A stretch of 64,000 bases of DNA. Source: Candidatus Francisella endociliophora (GTDB taxonomy: Bacteria; Pseudomonadota; Gammaproteobacteria; Francisellales; Francisellaceae). Under the pieces are notes generated by a model that was given only the letters and a program-made list of their open reading frames with translations, did not search any database and was not told where the DNA came from. The DNA lies in NCBI RefSeq assembly GCF_000764555.1, contig NZ_CP009574.1, forward strand, positions 62,001 through 126,000. Direction: 5' to 3'. How positions within the stretch are numbered: position 1 is the first letter of the stretch; the number at the start of each line of letters is the position of its first letter. Shown here one piece after another: positions 1 to 9,517 of this stretch. Made by a program: the position numbers and the translations under genes.

Positions 1-574
1 TTTTTCTTATACTAGTTTTATTGCATATAAAAAATGTGATTAAACAAGCAATAAATGCTACAAGATACGTAACTAAATATACACCACCAACATTAGCATA
101 CCAAACTATAGGAGACTCTGTTTGAGAGTAGCCAAGGGATACCCATGGGAAACCACCCCAAAGTAGATTTGCTTTAACAATTTCAAATAATGTCCATAAT
201 GCTGGATATATTAATAATTTAGCAAAATTATTAGCTTTTCTTGTAAGAATATAACTAAAAGTACCAAATGGAATTGTATGTAAAAAACTTAATAAAATCA
301 CTAAGGCAACAGCTGCTGATAATCCCGCCGCCATGGATTCTGTAAACAAATGAATACTTATATATACCCATGAGATACTTGTACCAAAAAAACCAAAGCC
401 GAATAATGCAGATGTAAAAAATGCACTACGGATCTTTGTTGATTTATTTAGTAAATAGAAAAATATCACTAAAGATACTATAGCTAGTATATCTATTCTG
501 AAAGGAGCAAATGCTAAAGTAAGTAGTGCACCACTTAATACAGGAGGGAGTATTTTAAATATTATTTTTTTCAT
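1..574 (-). CDS. lnt: Apolipoprotein N-acyltransferase Lnt, N-terminal part (cut by window edge)
   Basis: Lnt adds the third acyl chain to the N-terminal cysteine of lipoproteins in the inner membrane. The minus-strand frame opens at 574 with ATG and stays open to base 1, giving 191 residues of the N-terminal membrane domain. Visible signs are the LAFAPF motif near residue 20, several hydrophobic segments, and the stretch WGGFPWVSLGYSQ followed by a Val-Gly-Gly-Val-Tyr membrane segment, typical of Lnt just before its nitrilase-like domain. The catalytic Glu-Lys-Cys domain lies outside the window. Its start codon overlaps the stop of corC (ATGA), the usual order of the miaB-ybeZ-ybeY-corC-lnt operon. 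Confidence 0.9.
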   Translation of the reverse strand, partial: MKKIIFKILPPVLSGALLTLAFAPFRIDILAIVSLVIFFYLLNKSTKIRSAFFTSALFGFGFFGTSISWVYISIHLFTESMAAGLSAAVALVILLSFLHTIPFGTFSYILTRKANNFAKLLIYPALWTLFEIVKANLLWGGFPWVSLGYSQTESPIVWYANVGGVYLVTYLVAFIACLITFFICNKTSIRK

Positions 575-1416
575 TGTTTCTTAAATTTCTCGACTAAGAT
601 TTTAACTATTTTGCGACTATCGGCTTCTTGGATTGTAAATTTCAGGCCATCGACTACTATATTATCACCTTTTTGAGGTAGGCATTCTAAAGTTTGAATA
701 ATCATACCAGCAACAGTATCATAATCATTATCATCATCTATAGATGTGTTGAAGTATTCATTGAAGTCTTCTATAGATGTTGTAGCATCAATTACAAATC
801 TATCATCAGCAATTTTGATAATATTTTCACTTGTGATATCAAACTCATCTTCAATATCACCAACGATCTCTTCAAGTACATCTTCAATTGTAACTAAGCC
901 TGAAATTGCTCCATATTCATCAACAACTATTGCAATATGGTTTTGACTATTTTTAAAATCCTTAAGCATAGCGTTGAGTTTTTTTGTCTCAGGAATAAAG
1001 ATAGCGGGGCGTAGAATATTTTTAATATCCTCAGCTTTTAGCTCTTCATTTTCAGTGGACTGAATTTCTTTTTCAAAGATTAATTTTAAAAGATCTTTTG
1101 AATGTAAAATACCTAAAACTTCAGATTTTTCTTCGCAGTATACAGGTAGCCTTGTATGACTCGAGTTAATAGTTTTTTCAAGAATTTCAGAAACTGACAT
1201 GGCCATATCAACAGCGACAATCTTAGTGTGAGATATCATGATATCTCCAACATCTAAAGATGATATTTCCATGGCACCAAGAAGCATATTTTGTGACGTT
1301 TTATCAATTACTTCATTCTCAGCAGCTTTATTAATAGCTTCTATAAGGGCATTTTCTGATTTAATATTGAAAATACTTGATGTGATTTTTTTTAAAAAGG
1401 GATTGCTCTCTGACAT
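571..1416 (-). CDS. corC: CorC/YbeX-type CBS-domain protein
   Basis: A 281-residue cytosolic protein of the CorC/HlyC family, often annotated as a magnesium and cobalt efflux accessory protein and more recently linked to ribosome and rRNA metabolism through its operon partners. Two CBS domains span roughly residues 60-190 (VGDIMISHTKIVAVD opens the first, VVDEYGAISGLVTIEDVLEEIVGDI ends the second in paraphrase), followed by a C-terminal CorC_HlyC domain from about 205. There is no membrane-spanning DUF21 domain, so this is the short soluble type. It sits 3 bases after ybeY and overlaps lnt by 4 bases, so translation is probably coupled. Confidence 0.92.
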   Translation of the reverse strand: MSESNPFLKKITSSIFNIKSENALIEAINKAAENEVIDKTSQNMLLGAMEISSLDVGDIMISHTKIVAVDMAMSVSEILEKTINSSHTRLPVYCEEKSEVLGILHSKDLLKLIFEKEIQSTENEELKAEDIKNILRPAIFIPETKKLNAMLKDFKNSQNHIAIVVDEYGAISGLVTIEDVLEEIVGDIEDEFDITSENIIKIADDRFVIDATTSIEDFNEYFNTSIDDDNDYDTVAGMIIQTLECLPQKGDNIVVDGLKFTIQEADSRKIVKILVEKFKKQ

Positions 1417-1419
1417 TTA

Positions 1420-1896
1420 TTAGTTCTCTTGCATAATATATGGGTTATCAATCGCTAGTTTAGCAAGTAATTCTATTTCTATTCCTTCCATTTCTTCTGC
1501 TTCTTTATCATTTATATGATCATAACCAAGAAGATGTAATAAGCCATGAATAAAAATATGTTGCCAATGATGCTCTAGCTTTTTATGCTGTTCTAGAGCT
1601 TCAGCTTCTAATACTTTTGGTGCAATGACAATATCACCTAAAAAATCACTAGCTATATCTTCTGGTAAACCTTCAGGTTTTTCAAATTCAAAAGAGATAA
1701 TATTAGTAGGTTTATCTTTATTTCTAAATTGTTTATTTATCTCTTGAATTTCATTATTAGAAATAATACTGACATTAACTTCAGCTTGTTTGAGATTGTG
1801 TTTGTTAGCGACAAGTTCGAAGCATCTTAGAAGTAAGTCTTGACTGGGGATAGGGTATTCATCATCGTTGATGATATTTAGAATTAAATTATCCAT
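1420..1896 (-). CDS. ybeY: Endoribonuclease YbeY
   Basis: YbeY is a zinc-dependent endoribonuclease needed for 16S rRNA 3'-end maturation and ribosome quality control. The signature HGLLHLLGYDH (residues 117-127 in this numbering) supplies the three metal-binding histidines. I chose the ATG at 1896, which gives 158 residues beginning MDNLILNI, the length usual for the family. The frame can be extended to 1929, but that would run 41 bases into ybeZ and add residues that do not look like YbeY. With the chosen start the gene overlaps the end of ybeZ by 8 bases, with a weak GAAGAG ribosome site inside ybeZ. Confidence 0.93.
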   Translation of the reverse strand: MDNLILNIINDDEYPIPSQDLLLRCFELVANKHNLKQAEVNVSIISNNEIQEINKQFRNKDKPTNIISFEFEKPEGLPEDIASDFLGDIVIAPKVLEAEALEQHKKLEHHWQHIFIHGLLHLLGYDHINDKEAEEMEGIEIELLAKLAIDNPYIMQEN

Positions 1897-2869
1897 TTTT
1901 GATATTCTCTTCATGCTTATCATAAGCATTTACAATCTTTTGAACTATTTGATGACGCACAATATCAACAGACTTCAAATGAGATATAGCAACACCTTCA
2001 ATATTATCAAGAATTGATAAAGCATGCTTTAGTCCAGATGTGACATTCTTAGGTAAGTCAACCTGTGTAATATCACCTGTAATAACTGCGGTGGTATTAA
2101 ACCCAATTCTTGTTAAGAACATTTTCATCTGCTCTTTTGTAGTATTTTGACTTTCATCTAATACGATAAATGAGTCATTAATCGTTCTACCACGCATATA
2201 TGCAAGCGGAGCAATTTCAATTGCTTGCTTTTCAATCAATTTAGTGACCTTCTCAACCCCCATAAAGTCAAATAACGCATCATACATTGGACGAAGATAA
2301 GGGTCAATTTTTTGAGTTAGGTCGCCTGGTAAAAAACCTAGCTTTTCACCAGCCTCAACAGCAGGGCGCACAAGTACAATTCTTCTAACTTCACCTTTTT
2401 CATAAGCTGCTACAGCACAGGCAATAGCCATATATGTTTTACCAGTACCAGCAGGCCCTACTCCAAATGTCACAAAGTTATTTTTGATATTATCAAGATA
2501 AACAGCTTGATTTTGAGTACGAGCCTTGAGCTTTTTACTTCTAAGTTGAACCTCAGCTTCTTCTACTTTTCTTTTTGACTTTTTCGAATTAACTTTCTCT
2601 TTAGCAGTAGCATTCAAGATTGTTGTAATTTGTTCTAAATCTAGCTCAGTATTTCCAGCCAAAATTTCAGCATAGCATGATTTGATAAATCTTTTTGCTT
2701 GAGTATTATTTGTACTAGAATCGCTTGTGATTTCAAACTCATCTGCGCGGTGTTTGATTTCAACATGGAAGTAGTTTTCGATAGCGCGAATATTTTCGTC
2801 AAGATTGCCACAAAGTAGCATCATAGAATCATAGTTATATGGTTCAAGAACAAATTGAGTTTTATTCAT
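1889..2869 (-). CDS. ybeZ: PhoH-like ATPase YbeZ
   Basis: A PhoH-family P-loop ATPase of 326 residues, thought to work with YbeY in RNA and ribosome metabolism. The N-terminal 110 residues form the variable KH-like part. The Walker A motif GPAGTGKT is at residues 138-145, and the Walker B region is FIVLDESQNTT with the acidic pair that PhoH proteins share. It begins 4 bases after the stop of miaB and runs into ybeY, in the standard proteobacterial order. The substrate is not established for the family beyond RNA-linked roles. Confidence 0.92.
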   Translation of the reverse strand: MNKTQFVLEPYNYDSMMLLCGNLDENIRAIENYFHVEIKHRADEFEITSDSSTNNTQAKRFIKSCYAEILAGNTELDLEQITTILNATAKEKVNSKKSKRKVEEAEVQLRSKKLKARTQNQAVYLDNIKNNFVTFGVGPAGTGKTYMAIACAVAAYEKGEVRRIVLVRPAVEAGEKLGFLPGDLTQKIDPYLRPMYDALFDFMGVEKVTKLIEKQAIEIAPLAYMRGRTINDSFIVLDESQNTTKEQMKMFLTRIGFNTTAVITGDITQVDLPKNVTSGLKHALSILDNIEGVAISHLKSVDIVRHQIVQKIVNAYDKHEENIKNG

Positions 2870-2872
2870 ATA

Positions 2873-4201
2873 TTAAATGAGCTCTCCTCTTAGAGAATTT
2901 GGTAAGCTTTCTGTTATTTTAACCTTTGTAAACTTACCAATCAAAGATTTATCGCCTTTGAAATTAACAATTCGGTTATTTTCTGTTCTGCCAGCCAAGA
3001 TATTTTCATCTTTTTTAGATGATCCCTCTACCAAGATATTTTGTTCTGTACCAACCATTTGTCTAGAGATGATTTGAGAATTACTATTTAGTAAATCTTG
3101 TAATCTCTTTAATCTATCCTTTTTAACTTCCATCGGAGTATCATCAGGTAAATCAGCAGCAGGTGTACCAGGGCGTTTACTATATATAAAACTAAATGAC
3201 TGGTCAAAGTTTACATCTTTTACTAGATCAAGAAGCTTTTGGAAATCTTCTTCTGTCTCTCCAGGAAAACCAACAATAAAGTCAGAGGAGATTGTAATAT
3301 CTGGACGGATAGCTCTTAGTTTTCTAATCTTTTGCTTAAATTCTAAGATAGTATGATTTCTTTTCATATTAGTAAGAACTCTATCTGAACCATGCTGAAC
3401 TGGTAAGTGTAGGTGATTTGCAAGCTCTGGAACACTTCCATAAGCATCTATAAGATTCTGTGAGAATTCAACAGGATGAGAAGTTTGGAATCTAATTCTA
3501 TCAATACCATCAATCTCTGCAATAAAATGAATTAATAATGCTAAATCTGCAGTTTCACCATTTTCCATTGGGCCTAAGTAGTGGTTTACATTCTGACCAA
3601 GTAGAGTAATTTCTCTAACTCCTTGTTCAGCTAATGCAGCACATTCACCTAATACATCTTCAAAGGGCCTATTTACTTCAGGGCCTCGAGTGTAAGGTAC
3701 TACACAGTATGAACAGTATTTATCACAGCCTTCCATAATAGATACAAATGCCTTAGTTCCTTCAGCTTTTGGCTCTGGTAAAAAGTCAAATTTTTCAACT
3801 TCTGGGAATGAAATATCTACTTGAGATTTTTGAGTTTGATTTTTTTGTTTAATCATCTCAGGAAGTCTGTGAATAGTTTGAGGTCCAAATACTAGATCAA
3901 CAAAGGGTGCTCTTTTAATAATATTTTCACCTTCTTGAGATGCGACACAACCACCTACACCTATTACTAGATTTTCATTTTTTTTCTTAAGATTCTTCCA
4001 TCTACCTAATTGATGGAACACTTTCTCTTGAGCTTTTTCACGAATAGAGCAAGTATTAATTAAAATAATATCTGCCTCTTTATAATCATCAGTTTTTGTT
4101 GTGATGTAATGCTCATTAAGTACTTCGTGCATTTTTTGCGAGTCGTACTCGTTCATTTGGCAGCCTAAAGTTTTTATAAAAACTTTTTTTTCTTCTTTCA
4201 T
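2873..4201 (-). CDS. miaB: tRNA 2-methylthio-N6-dimethylallyladenosine synthase MiaB
   Basis: MiaB is a radical-SAM methylthiotransferase that converts i6A37 to ms2i6A37 in tRNAs reading codons that start with U. The UPF0004 domain carries Cys14 (TLGCQMN) and two further conserved cysteines ([18 protein letters not shown]). The radical-SAM motif CDKYCSYC is near residue 160, and a C-terminal TRAM domain ends the protein. I chose ATG at 4201 (442 residues), with AAAGG about 11 bases upstream. A TTG three codons further up is possible but sits too close to that ribosome site. It is the first gene of a five-gene minus-strand operon. Confidence 0.95.
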   Translation of the reverse strand: MKEEKKVFIKTLGCQMNEYDSQKMHEVLNEHYITTKTDDYKEADIILINTCSIREKAQEKVFHQLGRWKNLKKKNENLVIGVGGCVASQEGENIIKRAPFVDLVFGPQTIHRLPEMIKQKNQTQKSQVDISFPEVEKFDFLPEPKAEGTKAFVSIMEGCDKYCSYCVVPYTRGPEVNRPFEDVLGECAALAEQGVREITLLGQNVNHYLGPMENGETADLALLIHFIAEIDGIDRIRFQTSHPVEFSQNLIDAYGSVPELANHLHLPVQHGSDRVLTNMKRNHTILEFKQKIRKLRAIRPDITISSDFIVGFPGETEEDFQKLLDLVKDVNFDQSFSFIYSKRPGTPAADLPDDTPMEVKKDRLKRLQDLLNSNSQIISRQMVGTEQNILVEGSSKKDENILAGRTENNRIVNFKGDKSLIGKFTKVKITESLPNSLRGELI

Positions 4202-4329
4202 TTTATTCAAAACCTTTAAATTTAAATATTTATCTTATTGGTTATTTATAAGATACTTTTTATAGTAAAATTGGCACAAATTTTATCACAAAAAATATTT
4301 AAAAGCACTTTTGCAGTGTGGACTAATTA

Positions 4330-4345
4330 TTTGCATTAATGCAAA
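4330..4345. promoter_or_regulatory. 16-bp perfect palindrome between miaB and a methyltransferase gene
   Basis: The bases TTTGCATTAATGCAAA read the same on both strands. The site lies in the 176-base divergent gap, 33 bases before the plus-strand methyltransferase start. It has no T-run, so it is more likely an operator than a terminator. In DNA this rich in A and T, short palindromes also arise by chance, so the call is tentative. Confidence 0.3.
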
Positions 4346-4377
4346 ATACTAAGAACTTTTATAAAAACTAATCTCAG

Positions 4378-5013
4378 ATGAAGCAAAATCAGTTTACTCA
4401 AGATGATATTTGGCAATATTGTCTTGATCATACTAGTAACTTATCTTGTAATCTTAATCAATTGGCAAATAATACAAAAGAAAGTGTTCATGGTTCTCAA
4501 ATGCTATCTGAGCAAATAGTCACCAAACTTTTACAATTTTTTGTATTCACAACTCAAGCTAAAATATGTGTAGATGTGGGGACATTTACAGGAATGTCAG
4601 CTATAGCTATGGCAGAAGCAGCTCCAGATGCTAAAATTTATACTTTTGATAGACCAAATCAATCTGGTGAGAATTTGGCAAGGCAGTTTATAGGTAAATA
4701 TCCTAATATTACATATTGTGAAGGTGATGCAGTTGATTTGCTTTCTAGTCTACCAAATAATGTAGATATCGCTTTTATTGATGCGGATAAAAAGCAAACA
4801 CAAAACTATTTTGATATCTTGATTGAGAAACTGTCAGATAGAGGGTTAATAATTGTCGATGATATTTTATGGCGAGGTGAAGTTATAAACCCTCAAGATA
4901 AAAGAGCTAAAGCATTAGATGATTTTAATAAATATGTTAATCAGCGTGATGATGTGGAAACTCTTGTTCTACCAATCCGTCATGGTGTAAATATTATAAG
5001 AAAGGTTTTATAG
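4378..5013 (+). CDS. SAM-dependent O-methyltransferase (class I, caffeoyl-CoA type)
   Basis: A 211-residue protein of the O-methyltransferase family 3 (COG4122). The SAM-binding motif I reads VDVGTFTGMSAIAMAEA (about residues 62-78). An acidic residue follows at the end of strand 2 (TFDRP), and the family motif AFIDADKKQTQNYFD near residue 138 carries the Asp that binds a divalent metal; IVDDILWRGEV adds the second metal Asp. The substrate cannot be told from sequence, and bacterial members act on catechol-like compounds or hydroxyuridine in tRNA (TrmR). It ends 2 bases before tdk, so the two are probably cotranscribed. Confidence 0.85.
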   Translation: MKQNQFTQDDIWQYCLDHTSNLSCNLNQLANNTKESVHGSQMLSEQIVTKLLQFFVFTTQAKICVDVGTFTGMSAIAMAEAAPDAKIYTFDRPNQSGENLARQFIGKYPNITYCEGDAVDLLSSLPNNVDIAFIDADKKQTQNYFDILIEKLSDRGLIIVDDILWRGEVINPQDKRAKALDDFNKYVNQRDDVETLVLPIRHGVNIIRKVL

Positions 5014-5015
5014 AA

Positions 5016-5609
5016 ATGGCAAAATTGTATTTTAGATACTCAGCAATGGATGCTGGTAAAACATTAGATCTTCTAAAGGTGGCATACAACTACGAGGATA
5101 GGGGCAGAAAACCTTTAGTTTTAACATCAGCTATAGATAAAAGAGCAGGGCTTAACAAAGTTAAATCTCGTATTGGTATAGATCAAGATGCATACTCTTT
5201 AACTGATAAAGATAATATTTTTGATTTTATTAAAGATTATAATTATAAAACTCATATAGATTGTATATTGATAGATGAAATACATTTTTTCACACAGGAG
5301 CAAGTTTGGCAGTTATCAGAAATTGTTGATAATTTAAATATCCCAGTTATTTGTTATGGTTTGCGTACCAATTATTTAGGCCAGCCATTTGAAACAGCAT
5401 CATTACTGTTAGCCATTGCAGATACTCTTGAAGAGGTTAAAACAATTTGTCACTGTGGCAAAAAAGCTAGTTTTAATATGATGGTGCAAAATGGTAAAGC
5501 AATTAAAGAGGGAAACCCAATAGTTGTAGATGATGATTCTTTAAAAGAAATAGATACAAAATATGTATCCGTTTGTCGTAGACATTGGAAAGATGGAATT
5601 TATAAGTAA
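5016..5609 (+). CDS. tdk: Thymidine kinase
   Basis: A type II thymidine kinase of 197 residues that phosphorylates thymidine to dTMP in the pyrimidine salvage pathway. The P-loop SAMDAGKT (residues 9-16) differs slightly from the usual SAMNAGKS. The catalytic acidic segment is IDEIHFF, followed by PVICYGLRTNYLGQPF, which forms the lasso and thymidine-binding part. Structural zinc ligands are in TICHCGKKA and VSVCRRHW. It follows the methyltransferase by 2 bases and converges on the Sel1-repeat gene. Confidence 0.94.
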   Translation: MAKLYFRYSAMDAGKTLDLLKVAYNYEDRGRKPLVLTSAIDKRAGLNKVKSRIGIDQDAYSLTDKDNIFDFIKDYNYKTHIDCILIDEIHFFTQEQVWQLSEIVDNLNIPVICYGLRTNYLGQPFETASLLLAIADTLEEVKTICHCGKKASFNMMVQNGKAIKEGNPIVVDDDSLKEIDTKYVSVCRRHWKDGIYK

Positions 5610-5633
5610 ATAGTAAAAATCTTTGATTTTATA

Positions 5634-7385
5634 TTAGTCAATAAGCATCAAAATATGTTTAGCATTTCTTACACCTAAATCAGCTGCCTTTTTATAATAG
5701 TACATTGCTTTTTCTTTATTATAAGGTACACCATTTTTTTCTTCATTATAGTATAAAGTAGCTAGTTTGTAATATGCAGGACCATATCCTTCATTAGCAG
5801 CTTTATTAAAATATTTCAGAGCAGTTTTATATTCCTTAGTGTTATAGTAATACTCACCAACATAATACATAGCGTAAACATCACCATTTTTAGCTGCTTG
5901 CTCAAGTTTATAGAACTGCCTAAAGTCACCTTTCTGGGCAAACACTTGCATTCTTTGTATTTTTTCTTGGTGTGTTAGTTCAATTTGATCTTGCTTTTGT
6001 GGTTGTTGTTGAGTTTGCTCTTGGTCAGCTTCACTTTCTTTTTCTATTTCTTCAACCTGTGTTTGAGGATCTACAGATGTGATTGAATGTATTTTAGGTT
6101 CAAATACAGATTTCTTAGGATTTATATTATCCATAATGCTATTTAATATATCGTGAGTAAATTTACTTGTATCGTTGTAATAATAATAAACAATACCTTC
6201 GTATTTGTTGATGTTTGTATCCTTAGCAAAATCAAACTTTAAAGAAGACTTATTATGTTTGTATTTTGATAATCTGATTAAATCATCTGCATAACTAAGT
6301 TCTGAGTTACTATAAGATTTTAGGAAATCTGTATCTATTTCCACATTCATAATTTCTTTATAAAAGTCTTGTAGCTCAACCTCACCAACATTGAAAAGAT
6401 TGATGTAAGTTAGGCCTGTTAATGTCTTAATATCTTGTTTTGGTAAAGATAGACCTACATTTCTTTTGTAGTCAATTTGCTTTTCTCTATTAACTTTTTC
6501 TAGAGCTATTTGCTTTTGTCTTTCTTCTTCTTCCTTTTGAGCTTTCTTTTCTTTTTCAATTTCAGCTAATCGCTGCTGCTTTACTAGCTTTTCAACATTG
6601 ACTATTTCTTTTTTAGCTAATTCTGACACCTGTGGATCAGAGCTATATAATAATGTTTGCCATAACATTAAAGCTCGATAGTTATCGCCATCCTTGGTGA
6701 AGTTACGAGCCTGAACAATAATAGCTGGCTCATATCCCTGTGCTGCTGCAGTTGCTAGATATTTATTTTTTACAGTAGGGTCTGCTTCTTTTATTTGATC
6801 AGATTTATATGCTAGATATATTTCATAAAGTATTTCTGAATCTACGATAGACATTAATCTATTATTGGATTCTATCAGTTCAGCTAGTGTAACAATAGCT
6901 TGCTTATTACCTAGATCATATGATTTTTTAAAGTAATCAATAGCCTTTTTACTACTTTTATTAACCCCGTTACCATCACGGTATAGAGTTGCTATTTGGT
7001 AATATGCTTGAGGGTTAGAATCGGAAGTTGCTTTTTTATAATACTTATACGCATCAGAGTAATCAGTATTTGTACCTAAACCATATTGATACATATATCC
7101 TAAATAGAAATAATCTTCAGAAGTTGCATCATTGTCGTCTACTAAGTCTTTTAAAAGTAAAAAGGCTTTTTTGTAGCCTTGAGAGTTTTTGTTTTCAATA
7201 TCTGAGATAGCTGTGGCGTGATCTGCCAAAAAGACTTGATGTTTATAACTAATATAACTATTTATACCTAAAGCACAACTACCTACAACTCCCACTGTAA
7301 CTAGAGCTTTAATTATGTTTTTTTTGTTAAGAGTTATGGAACCAATTTTTTTGGGTTCTTTAGGTGTATTATCTTGCTCAGACAT
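5634..7385 (-). CDS. Membrane-anchored Sel1-repeat protein of unknown function
   Basis: A 583-residue protein with a single N-terminal membrane segment (about residues 26-46) preceded by a short charged tail, so most of it probably lies in the periplasm. Sel1-like repeats of about 36 residues occupy residues 70-165 (for example YYLGYMYQYGLGTNTDYSDA) and again the last hundred residues. Between them are a Lys/Glu-rich coiled coil near 270-300, a domain I do not recognise, and a Gln-rich linker near 450. Sel1 repeats usually mediate protein-protein contacts, and Francisella has other Sel1-repeat surface proteins such as DipA. No enzymatic motif was seen. Confidence 0.75.
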   Translation of the reverse strand: MSEQDNTPKEPKKIGSITLNKKNIIKALVTVGVVGSCALGINSYISYKHQVFLADHATAISDIENKNSQGYKKAFLLLKDLVDDNDATSEDYFYLGYMYQYGLGTNTDYSDAYKYYKKATSDSNPQAYYQIATLYRDGNGVNKSSKKAIDYFKKSYDLGNKQAIVTLAELIESNNRLMSIVDSEILYEIYLAYKSDQIKEADPTVKNKYLATAAAQGYEPAIIVQARNFTKDGDNYRALMLWQTLLYSSDPQVSELAKKEIVNVEKLVKQQRLAEIEKEKKAQKEEEERQKQIALEKVNREKQIDYKRNVGLSLPKQDIKTLTGLTYINLFNVGEVELQDFYKEIMNVEIDTDFLKSYSNSELSYADDLIRLSKYKHNKSSLKFDFAKDTNINKYEGIVYYYYNDTSKFTHDILNSIMDNINPKKSVFEPKIHSITSVDPQTQVEEIEKESEADQEQTQQQPQKQDQIELTHQEKIQRMQVFAQKGDFRQFYKLEQAAKNGDVYAMYYVGEYYYNTKEYKTALKYFNKAANEGYGPAYYKLATLYYNEEKNGVPYNKEKAMYYYKKAADLGVRNAKHILMLID

Positions 7386-7450
7386 TGATTATAGTTTCTA
7401 ATAAAGTACTAACTAGATTATATAATAGCTTTATCTTATATTTAAGGCAA

Positions 7451-8320
7451 TTACAGATTTTTATTTAACTCTTCGTGCTCTTTAGCTAGTTGTTCTTTTT
7501 CAGCTTGTATAATTTCAGTATCTTCTAGTGATAGTTTACCAAAGTGTCCAGCTCTGAAATCATGAACTATATTTTTAGCGGCTTGTTTTATGTTGAAATT
7601 AGTCTTAGCTCCTGAGATATCTTTTATTATCTCTTGCGGGTGTTTTTCTAGTAAATCTTTTTGTGTAATAAAGCTATAGCGGGTTAGAAAGTTTTTAGTA
7701 TTTTTTTCTTTAAGAAAATTCAATAAATAACAAGCAGTACCTTCATAATCCATAGCAGTATCACGAATAGAGCCAATACTTGCAATTCTAAAACCACTAG
7801 CTTCACTTTTAGGGCTTGGAAACATAATCCCAGGTGTATCAAATATCATAAAGTTTTTGCTAATATCTATACGCTGTTGTAATTTAGTTACAGCTGGCTC
7901 ATTTCCAGTTTTAGCAACTTTACGACCTGCAAGCTTATTTATCATTGTTGATTTACCAACATTTGGCAGACCGAATATAATTGCTCTAATTGGTTTAAGA
8001 ACCGTGCCTCTATTTGGACATTTCTTTTGAGCAAGTTCAATTATTTTTTTGACAATGTTTTTATCTTGTAAAGTATTTACTGCAATAGCACTGCCTTGAT
8101 AGTAGTTTAGCCATTCCTTAGTGGTCTTTGGATCAGCTAAATCATTTTTTGATAAAATTTTTATAATAGGCTTATCACCAACAATCTCTTCTAAAACATG
8201 ATTACTACTTGAATCAGGAATACGTGCATCGACAATTTCAATAGCAATATCAATAGATGGCATTTTTTTGCGAAACTCTTTAGTAGCTTTGTGCATATGC
8301 CCAGGAAACCAATGTAACAT
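7451..8320 (-). CDS. ylqF: Ribosome biogenesis GTPase YlqF/RbgA
   Basis: A circularly permuted GTPase of 289 residues that helps late 50S subunit assembly. The order of motifs shows the permutation: G4 SKND at 57-60 comes before G1 GLPNVGKST at 117-125, and G3 DTPG is at 161-164. The start MLHWFPGHMHKA is the family's conserved N-terminus and contains the catalytic-region histidine. The C-terminal helical part binds RNA. It is divergent from nagA with a 62-base gap. Confidence 0.92.
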   Translation of the reverse strand: MLHWFPGHMHKATKEFRKKMPSIDIAIEIVDARIPDSSSNHVLEEIVGDKPIIKILSKNDLADPKTTKEWLNYYQGSAIAVNTLQDKNIVKKIIELAQKKCPNRGTVLKPIRAIIFGLPNVGKSTMINKLAGRKVAKTGNEPAVTKLQQRIDISKNFMIFDTPGIMFPSPKSEASGFRIASIGSIRDTAMDYEGTACYLLNFLKEKNTKNFLTRYSFITQKDLLEKHPQEIIKDISGAKTNFNIKQAAKNIVHDFRAGHFGKLSLEDTEIIQAEKEQLAKEHEELNKNL

Positions 8321-8382
8321 TGTAGATAAAAATAATAAATTTGGTTAATATAAAACAAGATTTTACCCATTAGAGATTTTAT

Positions 8383-9516
8383 ATGCAAAGCTATATTCTA
8401 AAGTCTGCCAAAATTTATGGTGAAAATGATTTTGAATACAAAGATATAGTAGTCAAAGATAAAAAAATATTTGCTATTAAGGAAGATGTAAAAGCAGAAG
8501 ATTTTAATTTGCCAGTCATTGAATTAAGCTCTGATGATTATGTGATTCCAGGATTTTTGGATATTCATATACATGGCTCAAAAGGTGCTGATGTTATGGA
8601 TGGAGATGTTGATGCATTAGATGTGATTTCAAAATCAATTTATAAGCAGGGTGTCACAAGTTATCTTGCTACAACTATGACAGCATCAAATGAAGATATC
8701 TTAAAATCGATGAATGCAATCAAAACTTATAATTTAAAAGAGCATAATGAAAGTGCAAAAATTGCAGGAGTTCATTTAGAAGGGCCATTTATCTCACCAG
8801 GTAAGATTGGTGCGCAAAATCCAAATTATCTCCAAGAGGTAGATGTAACTAAAATGGCTAATTGGCACTTAGCTTGTGATAGTTTAGTGAAAAAAATCAC
8901 AATAGCCCCAGAAATAAAAAATGCTCATAAAGTAATAGAGTTTTGTAATAGTCAAAATATAATAAGCTCTATAGGTCATACAAGTTGTACAATGGCTCAG
9001 GCTTTAAATGCAATAGAGCATGGTTGTAGTCATGCTACACACTTATTTAATGCAATGAGTCCTATTGAACACCGTAAACCTGGTGCTGCAACAGCTTTAT
9101 TGATGTCAAAAAAAGTTTTAGCTGAGTTGATAGTCGATGGTATACATTTACACCCTGATATGGTCAAATTTACCTATGAAATAAAAGGTTCTGATAATAT
9201 TGCTTTAGTAACGGATGCTATGTCAGCTCAAAATGCTGGAGAGGGTATATTTGAGTTGGGCGGACAAAAAGTTATCGTTAAAAATGGTGAGGCTAGGCTT
9301 GAGAATGGTGTGTTAGCAGGTAGTGTTTTGACTATGAATAAGGCATTGGAAAATATTCTGAAATTTACAAACTGTAGCTTGCACAATGCTGTTAAAATGA
9401 CAAGTACAAACCAAGCTAAATCACTAGGCTTCAAAAAAGGTCAAATTAAAGTTGGTTTTGATGCGGAGTTTGTGATTTTAGACAAGAATTATCAAGTTAA
9501 GCAGGTTGTTAATTAA
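8383..9516 (+). CDS. nagA: N-acetylglucosamine-6-phosphate deacetylase
   Basis: NagA converts GlcNAc-6-phosphate to glucosamine-6-phosphate in amino-sugar and peptidoglycan recycling. The 377-residue amidohydrolase fold shows HIHG at 62-65, the metal-binding Glu133 in HLEGPF, His199 in GHTS, His220 in HATHLFNAM, and the catalytic Asp278 in VTDAM. All key residues are present. No nagB, nagK or GlcNAc transporter lies beside it here. tsaB begins one base after its stop codon. Confidence 0.94.
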   Translation: MQSYILKSAKIYGENDFEYKDIVVKDKKIFAIKEDVKAEDFNLPVIELSSDDYVIPGFLDIHIHGSKGADVMDGDVDALDVISKSIYKQGVTSYLATTMTASNEDILKSMNAIKTYNLKEHNESAKIAGVHLEGPFISPGKIGAQNPNYLQEVDVTKMANWHLACDSLVKKITIAPEIKNAHKVIEFCNSQNIISSIGHTSCTMAQALNAIEHGCSHATHLFNAMSPIEHRKPGAATALLMSKKVLAELIVDGIHLHPDMVKFTYEIKGSDNIALVTDAMSAQNAGEGIFELGGQKVIVKNGEARLENGVLAGSVLTMNKALENILKFTNCSLHNAVKMTSTNQAKSLGFKKGQIKVGFDAEFVILDKNYQVKQVVN

Positions 9517-9517
9517 A

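Noticed and set aside
709-735. A GATAATGATTATGATAC-like stretch that recalls a Fur box
   Set aside because: It is inside corC and simply codes for a run of Asp, Asn and Tyr; it is not in a promoter.
9506-9517. TTG start that would lengthen TsaB by four residues
   Set aside because: It overlaps nagA, lacks a ribosome site, and the ATG at 9518 gives the family's normal N-terminus.
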